The notes beneath the pieces are model-generated. The model was not told where the DNA came from. It made no database searches and saw nothing but the letters and a program-made list of their open reading frames with translations. The translations under genes and the position numbers were made by a program. A stretch of 64,000 nucleotides of DNA from contig CM048839.1 in NCBI GenBank assembly GCA_026545765.1, positions 59,703,677 to 59,767,676 of the forward strand. Reading direction: 5' to 3'. Below, piece by piece: positions 35,401 to 47,167 of the stretch (positions are counted from its first letter, which is position 1; each line of letters begins with the position of its first letter). The DNA is from Plantago major (Eukaryota; Streptophyta; Magnoliopsida; Lamiales; Plantaginaceae).

Positions 35401-38400
35401 AACTGTAAGACCGTCTAACACAAGCTATACTCAATTACTAAATACTTTCGAGACTTCTATCATTTTAAGAAAGAATGTGAATATCAACCGTTAAAAATTG
35501 TACTGGTTTAGAGGGAATAGCATCCTAATATTATAAGATATCCGTTGGAGTTCCATCAACTTATCTTCCATATAGCTTACCACAATCTTTTCCTGTATAG
35601 GCAATCCATGCCAGAGCAGCCAAACTATCAGCACCAGTCTTTAAGTGATGAAAAAAGTCAGATCGTCTTCCCTCTGTCAATGCAGAAGCTTTTGTTATCA
35701 CCTCATTCAGTGGCTTAAGGAACTCCATCAAACCAGCCATGTCAGGTTTCTGCATATTTAGCAAACTAGATTGAACACCACAACTTTATTTGTTCAAAGA
35801 AAAGAAAATGAAAAAAAAAAAGGTGAAAAAGGGGGTCTGTGGATGGCAATTCAAATGATTCAAAAGAGATACACACAGCCAACTTCTAGCATGTGTATTT
35901 CAGATTTTCAAAAGTGTAACACACTAAACTTCTGCCAAAAGACTTTCGAAAACATATAACTACAACACCAAATAAAATTGTTAAACAATAAGAATATTCA
36001 TGTAATGGTAATTGTTCACATAACCAAGACACAATTATTCCACGACATGATCAGAAAATTGTTTATTCAAATGCACCAAATCATACATATCAATTTTACC
36101 TAGCTGGAATTCTATTTACAAAAACAGGAAATGAGGGACCAGCTCTTCAAAAGCAAACAGTATCCCACCTACCTCCCAACTCATAATACTAAATTTGATT
36201 GGAGAGGTCACATTCTCAAAAAAAAATTCCACTTTCAACCGTGATATACTATGTAAAGTTAAAATAACTAGTGTTAGGTAATCTAATAGTTAGATAGGTA
36301 CAAATTAGGGGAATGCGCCTGACACTTGGGTAGGTGGTGGTATAGTTATTCACGGAGAAGAACTAGCGTTAGACGGTACAGATAGACAGACTAATGCCAA
36401 TGTTGTGGAGAAGCTGCGCTCTTGGCTTGTTTTGGGTTCTAGGCGCTCGGAGCGGCCGTTAGGTGAAGAAACGCGAGCGTAATGGCAATGTCCAGGAGAT
36501 TAAGACGCGTGTCTCATCATCCGACGGCTCCTAAATCGCGTGTTCTTCAAGCTAGCACTGTTCATTCATTTTGTAGCTATAAAAGGAGAAATTCTCCCAT
36601 TTGTATTGGGATTGCTGATTTTGTGAATTGATAACAGATTCCTTCGTGAATCTTACTTTCATTTGAAGGTAATTGTCTCATTTGTTCTGTGTGTGTCAAT
36701 TCTCACGTGATTGAGCTATTGACCGTAACATTTTTGGCACCAGAGCCAGGCTGTGAACCCTGATCGACGTGCAATGGCAAAACCAAACCATGGAGAGCGG
36801 ATTTCGAAGCTGAAGGATGATGTCGAAATGATTTTGGCAACTCAGCATAAATTGGAGGATTTGCAGGAGAAGATGAATGAAAATCAACGACGAATGGAGG
36901 AAATGTTCAAAAAATTGCTCGAAGCTCAGTCAGAGTCTAGTGTTCGTGCTCAACCAGAAATTCATGTACAACAACAACAAGGTAACACTTCTCATCGAGC
37001 TATTGAGCAATGGCGTATACCTCGAGTTGATTTTCCTAAGTTCAGTGGTGATAGTCCTAGAGTATGGTTACGGAGATGCCGTAAGTACTTTATGATTAAT
37101 CCCATGAATGATTGTGAGAGAGTTGTATTGGCTGGTATGCATATGGATGGTAGTGCTGAGTATTGATATGTGGATAACATCGAAGGGAAGGAGGTGATGG
37201 GATGGGAACGGTTTATTGAATTGTTAAATCGGTTCACATCTGTGAAAGGAGATAGTTATATTGGGGAGTTTAACAAACTTAAACAGACTGCATCTGTAGA
37301 TGAGTATGTGTATAAGTTTGAGGAGCTGAAGTCGTTAATGTCGGTTTATAATTGATCATTGGATGAAACTTATTTCAGAAACAGTTTTCTTAGTGGATTA
37401 AGGAATGAGGTGAGGTATATGTTTGAAATGATGTCACTTACTACCTTGGATCAAGTTGTGTTGATGGCAAGGAAGCAGGAGGTATTGTTGGAGTCAGTGA
37501 ATAAGAGTAAGTTGCTGAGTAAACCTATGGTGTCTTTGCAGAAAATTGGTAAACCAGCTAATGACTGGGCTAAGAGTAGTACTAGTGGTGATAAGAGTAC
37601 TACTGTGAGGAGGTTATCTAAGGAGGAATTGGATGACAGGAAGAGGAGAGGTTTATGTTTCAATTGTGATGAACCATATACCTATGGTCATAAATGTAAG
37701 AAACTCTTTGTCATTGTGTTAGATGAGCAGGATGAGCCTATATCATTGAGTACTGGATCTTCTGTTGGTGGAGAAGAGATGCCAGTGATTTCTCTTCATG
37801 TTGTAGGGGGTCAGGCACCACCTGAAACTATTAAAGTGATGGGAAAGGTCAAAAATAACATCATCACTATACTAGTTGATTCCGGAAGTACTCACAACTT
37901 TGTAGATGAAGCTGCTGCTAGAAGGTTGAATTGTGAGGTAGAAGTTATCAGTTCAAATGTAATTACAGTAGCAGGTGGAGGGAAGCTTGAGTGCAACTCA
38001 AAATGTGATAACTTCCAATGGGAGATGGCTAACCATACATTCACTGCAAGTGTTAAGAGTGTTACAGCTTGGTGGCTATGATATGGTATTGGGAGTTGAT
38101 TTGATGAAGAAAATGGGCATGGGAAGGATGATGTTTGATTTTGTCAATAAGACAGTGTCATTTATGCATAATGGTCAAGAGGTGTTGATGCAGGGCATAA
38201 GTACTTATGCCCTGAGGATGATGTGAAATATATGTCAAGCAATAAACTCCAGAAAGTATTGAACAAGGGTGCAAAGTCAGTGTTGGGGTGTTTTTATATG
38301 ATGCAGGTGTCTGACAAGGTTGCTAGTGTGGAATCTGAGGAGCTGCAACCATTACTCCAGGAGTATGCTCACTTGTTTGAAGAACCAAAAACACTACCAC

Positions 38401-41400
38401 CCCATAGAGTTAATGATCACCGCATTACTCTATTACCAGATACCAAACCTTTTAAACAAAGGCCATATAGATACCCCTATTTACAGATAAAAAAAAATTG
38501 TACAAGAATTGTTGCAGAGTGGGTTCATACAGCCTAGTCATAGCCCTTTCTCAAGTCCTGTGTTACTAGTGAAGAAGAAGGATAGGAGTTGGAGGATGTG
38601 TGTTGACTATAGGAAGCTCAACACTTGTACAATTAAGGATAGGTATCCTATACCTCTCATTGATGATCTATTGGATGAATTGGGCAAAGCTAAGGTGTTT
38701 TCCAAAATAGATTTGAGAGCTGGGTATCATCAGATCAGAGTCAAGCCAAGTGATATGGAGAAAACAGCTTTTGTGGTTGATTCTGGTTTATATGAGTTCA
38801 AAGTGATGCCATTTGGCCTCACCAATGCTCCAGCAACATTTCAATCACTGATGAATGATGTGTTCGGGGAGTACTTGAAGATATTTGTGCTCGTCTTTTT
38901 TGATGATATTCTCATCTACAGTACTGACATGAATTCACACAAGCTGCATTTGGGTAAGGTGTTTGAATTGATGCAGAAACATTCATTGTTTGCTAAAAGA
39001 TCCAAGTGTGCTTTTGGTCAGAGTGAAGTGGATTACTTAGGCCATATCATTAGTGATAAGGGAGTTGCACCAGATCCCAAGAAGATACAGACTATTATGG
39101 ATTGGCCTACTCCAACTACATTGAAAGCTTTGAGGGGATTTCTGGGTATGACAGGGTATTTCAGAAAGTTTTCTCAGCATTATGGAATTAAAGCTAAGCC
39201 ATTACATCAGCTCACTAAGAAAGGACAGTTTGATTAGTGCAGGTTACTGATGGCATTTGAGCAAGCCGTGTATGTAGTGCACCGTTGTCTGACTTCACGA
39301 TTTTGATAAGGTGTTTGTTGTTCATACCGATGCATGTTATGAAGGTTTGGGAGCTGTTTTACTACAACAGGAACACCCTATAACATTTATTAGCAAGGCC
39401 TTGAGTACAAAACATTTGGGTTTATCTGTGTATGAGGAGTTCTTGGCTATTGTGTTAGCAGTGGAGAAGTGGAGATCCTACCTGCTACACAAACCATTTG
39501 TGATCAGAACTGACCAGAAAAGCTTGAAGTTTTTAGTGGATCAAAAAATATCTACTCCTATTCAGCATAAGTATCTTACCAAGCTAATGGGGTCCAGTTA
39601 CACAATTGAATATAAACAAGGTGCTAGTAATAGAGTGGCTGATGCTCTATCTAGAAGAGATCACAAGGATGGGGAGGAGATGCAGGGTTCAATCCATGCT
39701 ATTTCACTATCTGTGTGTCAGCTAAAATGGTTGGAGGAATTACAACTCAGCTACCAGGGTGATGAACAATTAGTTGAAGTTGTGAGTGAAATGGCATTTG
39801 CTCCAGCTAATCTCTCATTATTTCAATGTGATGGAGAATTCTGGAGATACAAGGGCAAGATTTATGTGGGATCTGCAACCACATTGGGGGGATTATTGGT
39901 TAATCACATGCATGAAAGCTCAATTGGTGGTCATTCTAGTGTCATGGCCACCTTCAGCAGGTTAAGTTTGGTTTTTCTATGGCCTGGTATGAGAAGTATG
40001 GTTAGGGAGTTGGTGTTATCATGTCAGGTCTGTCAGATAAATAAACTGGAGCATGTGAGAACCCCTGGGTTACTACAACCACTTCCAGTACCTGAAGGAG
40101 CTTGGCAACACATAACGATGGATTTTATTGAGAAGCTACCCAGATCTGAAGGAAAAGATACTATATGGGTTGTTGTGGATAGGTACAGCAAATACAGTCA
40201 TTTCAATGCTCTATGTCACCCAGTTACTGCAGCTATTCTTGCAGATTTATTCATGGAAAATCTGTATAAACTTCATGGTTTGCCTCAGAGTATTGTATCG
40301 ATAGAGATAAGCTGTTTACTAGTCAGTTTTGGAAGGAATTGTTCAAGACTATTGGAGTGAAATTGAACATGAGTACAGCTTATCATCCTCAAACTGATGG
40401 GCAGTCTGAAAGAGTGAACTAGTGCCTAGAGACTTATCTAAGGTGTATGTCTAGTCATTGTCCTAGGAGATGGAGCAAGTGGCTAGCTCAGGCTGAATGG
40501 TGGTATAATACATCATACCACACTACTCTAGGCATGAGTCCATTCCAAGCCTTATATGGCTATGAACCTACTCATTTGAGTACCAGGCATCAGGGCTTGA
40601 TTACTACAGATGGAGTGAGTGCTTTGTTGGAAGAGAGACGGGCAATGCATGAATCAATCAAGCATCACTTGTTGATGGCAGCTAATAGGATGAAGCAGCT
40701 TTCTGATAAGCACAGGTCTGAAAGAGAATTTGAAGTGGGTGATTGGGTGTATTTGAAATTGAAACCATATAGGTAACTTTCTATGAGAAGTTCTAGGGTG
40801 TGGAAGCTCAGCCCCAAGTATGCAGGGCCATTCCAGGTTGAAGAGAAGATTGGAGTAGTTGCTTACAAGCTCAAGTTGCTTAGTGATAGCAAGATTCATC
40901 CTGTATTCCATGTTTCATTACTTAAAAAGCATGTGAATGCATCTGCACCATTAGTTGCTGGAAAACTGCCTCCCATGGATGATGATGGTCAAGTCTTGCT
41001 TCAACCTGTAGCCATACTAAGCAGAAGGATGGTGAAAAGGAATAATGCTGCTGCTGAAGTTTTGGTACAGTGGGTTCACTTGCCAGAATATGAGGCTACT
41101 TGGGAGGATTGGTACAAGTTAGTACAATCTTTTCCTTATGTACAGGCTTGGGTCAAGCCTCAAGAGAAGGAGGCGGCAATGTTGTGGAGAAGCCTGTGCT
41201 CTTGGCTTGTTTTGGGTTCTAGGCGCTCGGAGCGGCCGTTAGGTGAAGAAACGTGAGCATAACGGCCAAGTCCAGGAGATTAAGACGTGTGTCTCATCAT
41301 CCGACGGCTCCTGAATCGCGTGTTCTTCAAGCTAGCACTGTTCATTCATTTTGTAGCTATAAAAGGGGAAATTCTCCCATTTTTATTGGGATTGCTGATT

Positions 41401-42337
41401 TTGTGAATTGATAACCGATTCCTTCGTGAATCTTACTTTCATTTGAAGGTAACCGTCTCATTTGTTCTGTGTGTGTCAATTCTCACGTGATTGAGCTATT
41501 GACCGTAACAGCCAATTAGTGCAACATAAATTAGTGGAATCGGCCATCTAACTGTTTGACCGTATAAACAGAGTTTTTGGCTTCTAGGATTAATAGATAT
41601 ATTGTGCTACTCTATTTGTATGACAGAATGACCATACAATATAATAGGAATATCCTAACATCTTGTCCAATTTGCAAAAACGAATAGTATAAACTACGAG
41701 TAGTTTTCTATTCGCTCCAGTATTGTATTGTACAAGTAGTATCGTAATTAAAATGTTAAGCTACACGACACTGTCCCAATTACAAATGCCAATCTTCCAT
41801 CGAAAATTCTTCTCCCCAGCCCATAACATTAGTAACAGAAGATGATGATACACATTTTCCTAACATGAGTAAGTCTCGTCTAACGGACTAAAAGACAGAC
41901 AGACATTACACATTACAAAGTTATATTAAAAAATATTAGAGGTTTTACTACACTCATAAACCATTAATTAATTGTTTAAAACATTTAACGTATGCTTAAA
42001 AACATCAATCAATCGGTCTCGTCTCTCACTTTGATGTGATTGATTGTAAAAGTAAAGGAATCGGTACCTGAGACTGCTTGATCTGAACGAGAAGGTCCCT
42101 CTGCACACTGAATGCTTCTGCAATAATCTTCGAAACATCGGAAACTTTTCCGCCAATCTTTTCTCCAGCGCTAACAAATCTGGTAACGTATTGAGAGATC
42201 AAATCGTCGTATGCCAATACAGACGGATCCACAGTCGCCGCCTCACCATCAACAACCGCGGCACCTCCACTACCTGTGGATAGCGCCTCCAGCCGCGCTA
42301 CGGCGGATTCTAACCTCTTTATCAACTGCTCATCCAT
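29415..42337 (-). CDS. CAP1: Adenylyl cyclase-associated protein (CAP1), ten exons
   Basis: Minus-strand exons: 42337-42068, 35749-35581, 33582-33518, 32342-32033, 31948-31801, 31726-31617, 31482-31427, 31070-31014, 30912-30769 and 29501-29415. All introns are GT-AG and the phases agree, giving 471 codons, about the size of Arabidopsis CAP1 as I recall it. CAP proteins bind G-actin, work with cofilin and speed nucleotide exchange and filament turnover in the cytoplasm. Seen are the N-terminal RLE repeats ([11 protein letters not shown], residues 7-17), the helical domain ([29 protein letters not shown]), a polyproline stretch ([10 protein letters not shown]), a WH2-like LRKVTADMK, and the C-terminal beta-helix ([32 protein letters not shown]) ending [11 protein letters not shown] used the ATG at 42337 because it gives the family N-terminus. 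Intron 1 is 6.3 kb because of a retrotransposon. No coding damage was seen. Confidence 0.96.
29689..30666. mobile_element. Possible TIR element in CAP1 intron 9
   Basis: ACTATCTCCAAC at 29689 and its near complement GTTGAAGATAGT ending 30666 match at 11 of 12 positions and enclose AT-rich noncoding sequence. No convincing target duplication was found, so the boundaries are tentative. Confidence 0.35.
30011..30247. repeat. Foldback MITE-like inverted repeat, about 237 bp
   Basis: The left arm (TCTCATGAGAGACGGTCTCT, then AACTTATCTA and CCATGTTATTAATC) and the right arm are imperfect inverted copies of about 90-110 bp with a short centre. It lies within CAP1 intron 9. Confidence 0.7.
36401..36730 (+). 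repeat. 5' LTR of the chromovirus
   Basis: 330 bp with TG...CA ends and a TATA box (CTATAAAAGG) near 36578. The primer site TTGGCACCAGAGCC follows at about 36734, a variant of the initiator tRNA-Met type. Confidence 0.95.
36774..38081 (+). pseudogene. Chromovirus gag and start of protease
   Basis: The ATG at 36774 opens [16 protein letters not shown], a short coiled coil. The retrotransposon gag domain follows ([36 protein letters not shown]) and a CCHC-like knuckle ([14 protein letters not shown], about 37656-37697). The protease active site is [12 protein letters not shown] near 37880. Stops at about 37164 (a family Trp, TGG to TGA) and 37353, and a frameshift before 38081, break it. Confidence 0.9.
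38082..39310 (+). pseudogene. Chromovirus reverse transcriptase
   Basis: RT motifs: [47 protein letters not shown], the catalytic [10 protein letters not shown] (near 38905) and [13 protein letters not shown], then the connection [15 protein letters not shown] stop at 38224-38226, a frameshift near 38510 and a stop at 39235 (TGG to TAG by family comparison) interrupt the polyprotein. The 242-codon RT core itself is open. Confidence 0.92.
39311..41257 (+). pseudogene. Chromovirus RNase H, integrase and chromodomain
   Basis: RNase H residues: [11 protein letters not shown] (Asp), [14 protein letters not shown] (Glu) and [12 protein letters not shown] (Asp). The integrase H2C2 finger ([12 protein letters not shown], then CQVCQINK) precedes the core [15 protein letters not shown]. 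The core is broken by a frameshift near 40300 and a stop near 40422 just after GQSER. The C-terminus has [10 protein letters not shown] and a chromodomain ([18 protein letters not shown], about 41060-41115), which in this group targets integration to marked chromatin. Confidence 0.92.
41164..41179 (+). promoter_or_regulatory. Polypurine tract of the chromovirus
   Basis: GAGAAGGAGGCGGCAA directly precedes the 3' LTR. It overlaps the end of the pol frame. Confidence 0.7.
41180..41510 (+). repeat. 3' LTR of the chromovirus
   Basis: 331 bp, homologous to the 5' LTR end to end. It is followed by GCCAA at 41511-41515. Confidence 0.95.
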
Positions 42338-42515
42338 TACCAAGCCGATCGTTCGTCACTCCAAAAGTTCTCTCTCAGAGAAATGAAATCAGGAATAATG
42401 GATCTGGTGGTGTACTCAGTCTCAGAGAAATGGATGAGCTTTTTACAGAATTTTCACCTGAGATTGGAATGGAAATCGAAATCCAAATTAGTTCGTCTTT
42501 CTTAGCTTGTTTCGG

Positions 42516-42523
42516 CTTTTATA
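42516..42523 (-). promoter_or_regulatory. TATA box of CAP1
   Basis: TATAAAAG on the minus strand, about 180 bp upstream of the CAP1 ATG, leaving a plausible 5' UTR of about 150 nt. Retroelement sequence begins about 30 bp further upstream. Confidence 0.6.
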
Positions 42524-42549
42524 AGCGTGTTTTTAACTAACACATTTAG

Positions 42550-43780
42550 TGATCGGTCGGATCAGACGCCATTAAGACACGTGGACCTGCATCCGACGTT
42601 AGGTGTAGCTTGACGATTAATTCTTTTATAATTAGTCTCTTCAATGTGTTTAAACTTCAAATAAGTTGTTGAAGCTCTTTGTATGGCTATTACAACATTT
42701 TCCTGATTTTAATTGAAATAAACCGCCTTCTTCGCGAGGTAAATTCTTTGAGCTTTCTGTTTTTCTCTGATTAGCAGTTAGTTTGTCATGTTCGATTGAT
42801 TCTCACGTGATTGAGAGATTGATTGTAACATGTTTAAAACCAAAGCCAGGCTGCAAACTCTGATATCAGCTTCTATCGAGATCGCAAATGGCAAAACCAA
42901 ATTATGGCGAGTGTATTTTGAAGATGGAGGAGGACGTTGATTGGAGGATTCTCAACGCCGATTGGAGGATTATCAGGCAAAAATTGTGGATAATCAGCTG
43001 CGAGTTGAGGAAATGCTTAAAAAGTTGCTCGATGCTAATCTCCGTCCTCATTCGGATAATTTGCAATGTGAATAGCAAGGTAACTCCTCTCACACAACTA
43101 TTGATCAGTTGCGTGTACCTCGTATGGATTTTCCAAAATTTTTTGGTGATAATCCTAGAGTTTGGAATCGTCAATGTCGAAAGTATTTTATCATTAATCA
43201 GTTGAAGGATTGTGAGCGTATGGTGATCGTTGGTATGCATCTGGAAAGTAGTGCAGAGCACTGGTATTTGGATAATGTAGAAGGAAAGGAAGGGATGGGA
43301 ACAGTTTATTGAGATATTGTTAAATCGTTTTACATTAGTAAAAGGAGATAGTCATATTGGAGAATTCAATAAGCTCAAACAAAATGCAATTGTGGATGAG
43401 TATGTGTTCAAGTTTGAAGAGTTGAAGTCATTAATGGTTATACATAATAGATCATTGGATGAAACATACTAACTACATCAACAGTTTTTTAGCGGGTTTA
43501 AGAATGAGGTGACGTATATGGTGGGAAATGATGTCTCATGTTACTTTCGATCGGTCTATTATGATGTCAAGGAAACATGAAGTGTTATTGGAGGCGGTTG
43601 GTAAAGGAAAGGGCCTAGTTAAGCCTCATGTGACTATCAATAAACCAGGGAAACTTTCAAGTGAGTTGGTGAAGGGTATTAGTAGTAGTAGTACATATAA
43701 GAGTAATATTGTGAGGAGATTGTTTGGAGAGGAGTTGGATGACAGGAAAAAGAGAGGCCTATGTTTTAATAGTGATGAAC
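42550..43780 (+). mobile_element. Second chromovirus copy, LTR end plus gag, truncated
   Basis: An LTR 3' part (about 42550-42829, ending TTGATTGTAACA) leads to a decayed primer site and a gag matching the intronic element: MAKPNYGECILKMEED at 42888, RMDFPKFFGDNPRVWNR near 43120 and RRLFGEELDDRKKRGLCFN near 43710. Several frameshifts are present. It stops within the CCHC knuckle at 43780, where LTR copy A was inserted. Its 5' end lies about 30 bp upstream of the CAP1 TATA box. Confidence 0.85.
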
Positions 43781-44571
43781 TGATGTGACCATTAAATCTG
43801 CGTTTTTTCACCCTTTTAGACCTCGTTTTTTCCGAAGATTCAATATGTGTATCATAAAACAGCCAATTAACACTTTCTTGAGTATTTTGTAGGTGATGAT
43901 CATGTTTTCGAGGAATTACACATTTTTCGGTGCCAAAATGTCATATTTATGCCAAATCGAGGAAAATAAGGAAAAACAATGATTCAACCACACAAGGAGT
44001 TTGAGGAGTCCAAAAGAGGCACATGACCTACCATTGCGAAGCTTACCAAAAATTCTAAAACATTGTAAAGATCACTTTTTGGGATAACGAAGTTTTGAAG
44101 CCCGAAATAGCCCAAAAGGCGAACAAGCAAACATCCTAGGATGTTGAAGAACTAAAACTGTATGTTCTACATAATTGGTCCGGCCCTAGTCCGTTAACTC
44201 AAGGCCCGATATTCTAACCTTCCATACAAATAAAGGACGGCTGGAGCACGAAAATTTCATTATAAAAGGAGCCTTGGGGTCTCATAATTCACACACTGCA
44301 TTCACAGCAGCTCTCGTGAGAGAGAAACAGTCCTCGGGGAAGTGAAACCCCAAAACAGTGAAACCCTGGATGTCAAGTTATAAGAAGAAGAAGATTCACG
44401 AAACCCTAGCCGTCAAGAACATTCAATAAGACTAAGCATCTCTTCACTTACTTTATTACTTTGATTATGTATTTTGTTTACGTTATGAGTAGCTAAACTT
44501 CTGTAGTAAAGGCGAACCACGAAAACTCTGCCTCCTACTCCTTTATATACCGGGATATATTCATGAATTCA
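43781..44571 (+). repeat. LTR-like repeat, copy A
   Basis: It starts TGATGTGACCATTAAAT inside the gag of the second chromovirus copy and matches copies B (44572) and C (53069). It contains TATA (TTATAAAAGG, near 44262) and ends GAATTCA directly against copy B. No coding content. Confidence 0.75.
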
Positions 44572-45468
44572 TGATGTGACCATGAAATGTGCGTTTTTAC
44601 CTACTTTTAGACCCTTATTTTTTGCCCAAGATTCAATATTTACATCATATTATGGCCGATTACCAACTTCTTGTGTATTTTGTAGGGCGTGATTGCGTTT
44701 TCGAGGAATTACAAGATTTCCAGTGCCAAAACGTCATATCTATGCGAAATCCTGGAAAATAAGGAAATACGCTGATTTGCCCGTACATTGAGTTCGGGGA
44801 GTCCAATCGAAGCACATGACCTACCGATGCGAAGATTATTGAAACTTCTAAAACATTGTAGGAGACCACGTTTCGAGAAAACGAAGTTACGAAGCCCGAA
44901 ATCAGCCCGGAAGACGACACAGCCAACACGAGCCACAACAAGTGACCGCAGTGACTGACTACAATTACTAGGTGACCGCAGTCAGACGATGAAACTTCCA
45001 GAAATGCCTGTTTTTTGTCGGTAAAAGCCCGCCAGTTTAACCTTCCTTAATCATCATAGGCGGCTGGTGGACCTTTTTTACAGTATAAATAAGTGTTATG
45101 GGTCTCATAATTCACACACCGCGATTAAAAGCAGCTTTCTTGAGAGAAAACCAATTCTTGGGGAAGTGAAACCCTAAAACAACAAAACCCTGGCCCGTGA
45201 GCAACCTAGAGAAGAAAACCATAGCCGTCAAGAACGAAGACATCAAGACTAAGCTTTTCTTTTCTTTACTTTTTAATTCTTCATGTGTTCTGTTTACTTG
45301 CAACTATGAGTAGCTAAATACTTTTGTAAAGGTTAACCGCTGGATCTCTTCCTGCTACTTCTTTATATATCATGATATATTAATGAATTGATTATTAAAG
45401 GTAATACATAGTTGTTCAACTCTATTCATCCTTGTGGTGTGGTGTTTTGTTGAGTGACAACAATTTCA
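44572..45468 (+). repeat. LTR-like repeat, copy B, probable 5' LTR
   Basis: TGATGTGACC...CAATTTCA, about 897 bp, with TATA (AGTATAAATA, near 45083). TTGGCATAGTAGGGG follows immediately at 45469, in primer-site position. A GTGACCGCAGT motif is repeated upstream of TATA (near 44942 and 44972). Confidence 0.65.
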
Positions 45469-45758
45469 TTGGCATAGTAGGGGTGCTAGGGCAACCGCGT
45501 CTCTATCCATACCATGTATCCTTGCTGTTAATAGGGGCAAATACGTTGTATTTTATTCAAGTAGTTGGGAGTAGTACGGTAATAGAGAAGGTTGGGGACC
45601 AGTTACACCTTTTTAATATTGATAAGAAAAAAACTTTATTTACGATCTTCTGCATGCTTACGAATTTAAACGCTTTCAAAATATTTATGTTTACTGTTTG
45701 CGTATTGAGATACATCATTATTTGCTTGTTCCTATGCTAAGTGTCCATGAAGAACGAC
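45436..45758 (+). repeat. Duplicated gypsy leader block, copy 1
   Basis: CAATTTCATTGGCATAGTAG through GTCCATGAAGAACGAC recurs at 52006-52345. Copy 1 is split by the gag-only element and continues at 51725 (ACGACATCCCAAGTCAACTT). Confidence 0.8.
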
Positions 45759-46937
45759 TGATTAGTCGATATTTAACGACTCATTTAGTGCCTTTTTCCG
45801 TATTTTGTTGCGTCTTTTAGCCTTTATTTAGTGTTTTTTGTTCCATGTCACGTTTGGGTTTTTTTGTGTGTTTTTGTGCATTTTTAGGTGTCTTAGCATC
45901 ATTGGAAAGGAATTGGAGGACCAAAGTGCAAAGAAGACTTCAAAACCTTCTAGAAGCACCACAAGGCCAAGTTAGTGCCCACTACTCCAAGAGAGGTGAC
46001 ATGGAGGTTGGAAAAGTGGAGAAAATGGGAAAAATGGAGGAGTTCAGGACCTGAAGCCTCACATGGTGAGCCCCACATCCAAGCAGGTTCACCATGGTAC
46101 AACCAACGAAAAGGAGGCGAAAGTCCGCATCATGTGAGGAGGATCCCCAAAAGTACCTCACCGCGGTGAGCTCTGTTTGACAGAGTCAAACCCACGATTT
46201 CTGGTAGTTTTTTCCCATGATTTCAAACTTCTTCTTCCTTGATCTTAGAAATAGACCACTTGTATCAGTCATTAGGATATATCTTCACTTACTTCTACTT
46301 TCATATTTTCAATTCCAAGCATTGTAAACACTTAGAGATTTCAATCTCTCTTTTAATTCGAACAAGCATTATCGATCTTTCTGACGATCGCAGAGACGAT
46401 AAGCGCCTGTATTCAATAGTACGAGTTAGACAGTTGCTGTTAATAACTTGTATCGTGACATATTGCTATTTGATCGTTGAATGCATGCTTGATCGTTGTG
46501 AACTTGCATCAGTCTTTACCTCTAATTAGTATATATCCGGATGAGGGCATAGCTAGTGACAAGCTTTTTTGCCTTAACTCATACGTACTTATAATCTGTA
46601 TTTGGTTCGATTTTGCAATAGCAAAGTGTTGCATTCGCGGGCAGTGTACCATTAGCTATATCGCGTCAGCACTTTTGAAAGATCCGCTTGCTTCGTTTTA
46701 TTTGTAGAAATTGCATGATCTAGTTATTACCTTGTCTTGTAATCGTAATTTGTTGTAGGGTATTGAAGTATCAACCTTACCCACACTATCTATTTAAAAC
46801 TCACACCTTGAGCCTACACCTTAAAACTAGCTTAATCAATTCCTCGAGAGAACGACCCTGTGGTTAAAGCATTGTTGTACTACGACAACCGCTTTACTAC
46901 TTGTGTTATTTTACAAGTATTAATTTTGAGCGCATCA
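45759..46937 (+). repeat. 5' LTR of the gag-only element (1179 bp)
   Basis: TGATTAGTCGAT...GCGCATCA. The TATA position reads TAGAAATAG (near 46246), while the 3' LTR keeps TATAAATAG. CCGCGG palindromes of the 3' LTR are partly decayed here to CCATGG. Confidence 0.92.
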
Positions 46938-47167
46938 AAATTTTTCGCCGCTGCCAGGGAATTGATTCCTACGTTCTTCAATAAGTAGTATCAGTGTGTA
47001 GTTGCGTATCTTTATTTTTATCTTATTCATAAAGAAATTCAAAAAATTTAAAAAATTAAAAAAAAAATTTACTCTTGGGAATTATCCTTTTTGGTACTAA
47101 CAGAAACTAACAATTCATTTAGTTCTGTTGGTATAGAGAAATTTTTCTGCAGGTGTATGGCTAGGGT

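Larger units (their letters stand above)
36401..41510 (+). mobile_element. Ty3/gypsy chromovirus (Reina-like), complete structure, in CAP1 intron 1
   Basis: LTRs 36401-36730 and 41180-41510 (TGTTGTGG...CGTAACA) are flanked by exact GCCAA duplications (36396-36400, 41511-41515). The order is gag, protease, RT, RNase H, integrase, chromodomain. Short LTRs, 5.1 kb total length and the chromodomain suggest the Reina lineage (inference). By my hand count the LTRs differ by about 13 substitutions and one indel in 330 bp, roughly 4%. Several stops and frameshifts make it non-autonomous now. It is antisense to CAP1. Confidence 0.95.

Noticed and set aside
42026-42067. Extension of CAP1 exon 1 past 42068
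   Set aside because: A GT donor at 42067 and phase match to the exon at 35749 show this is intron.
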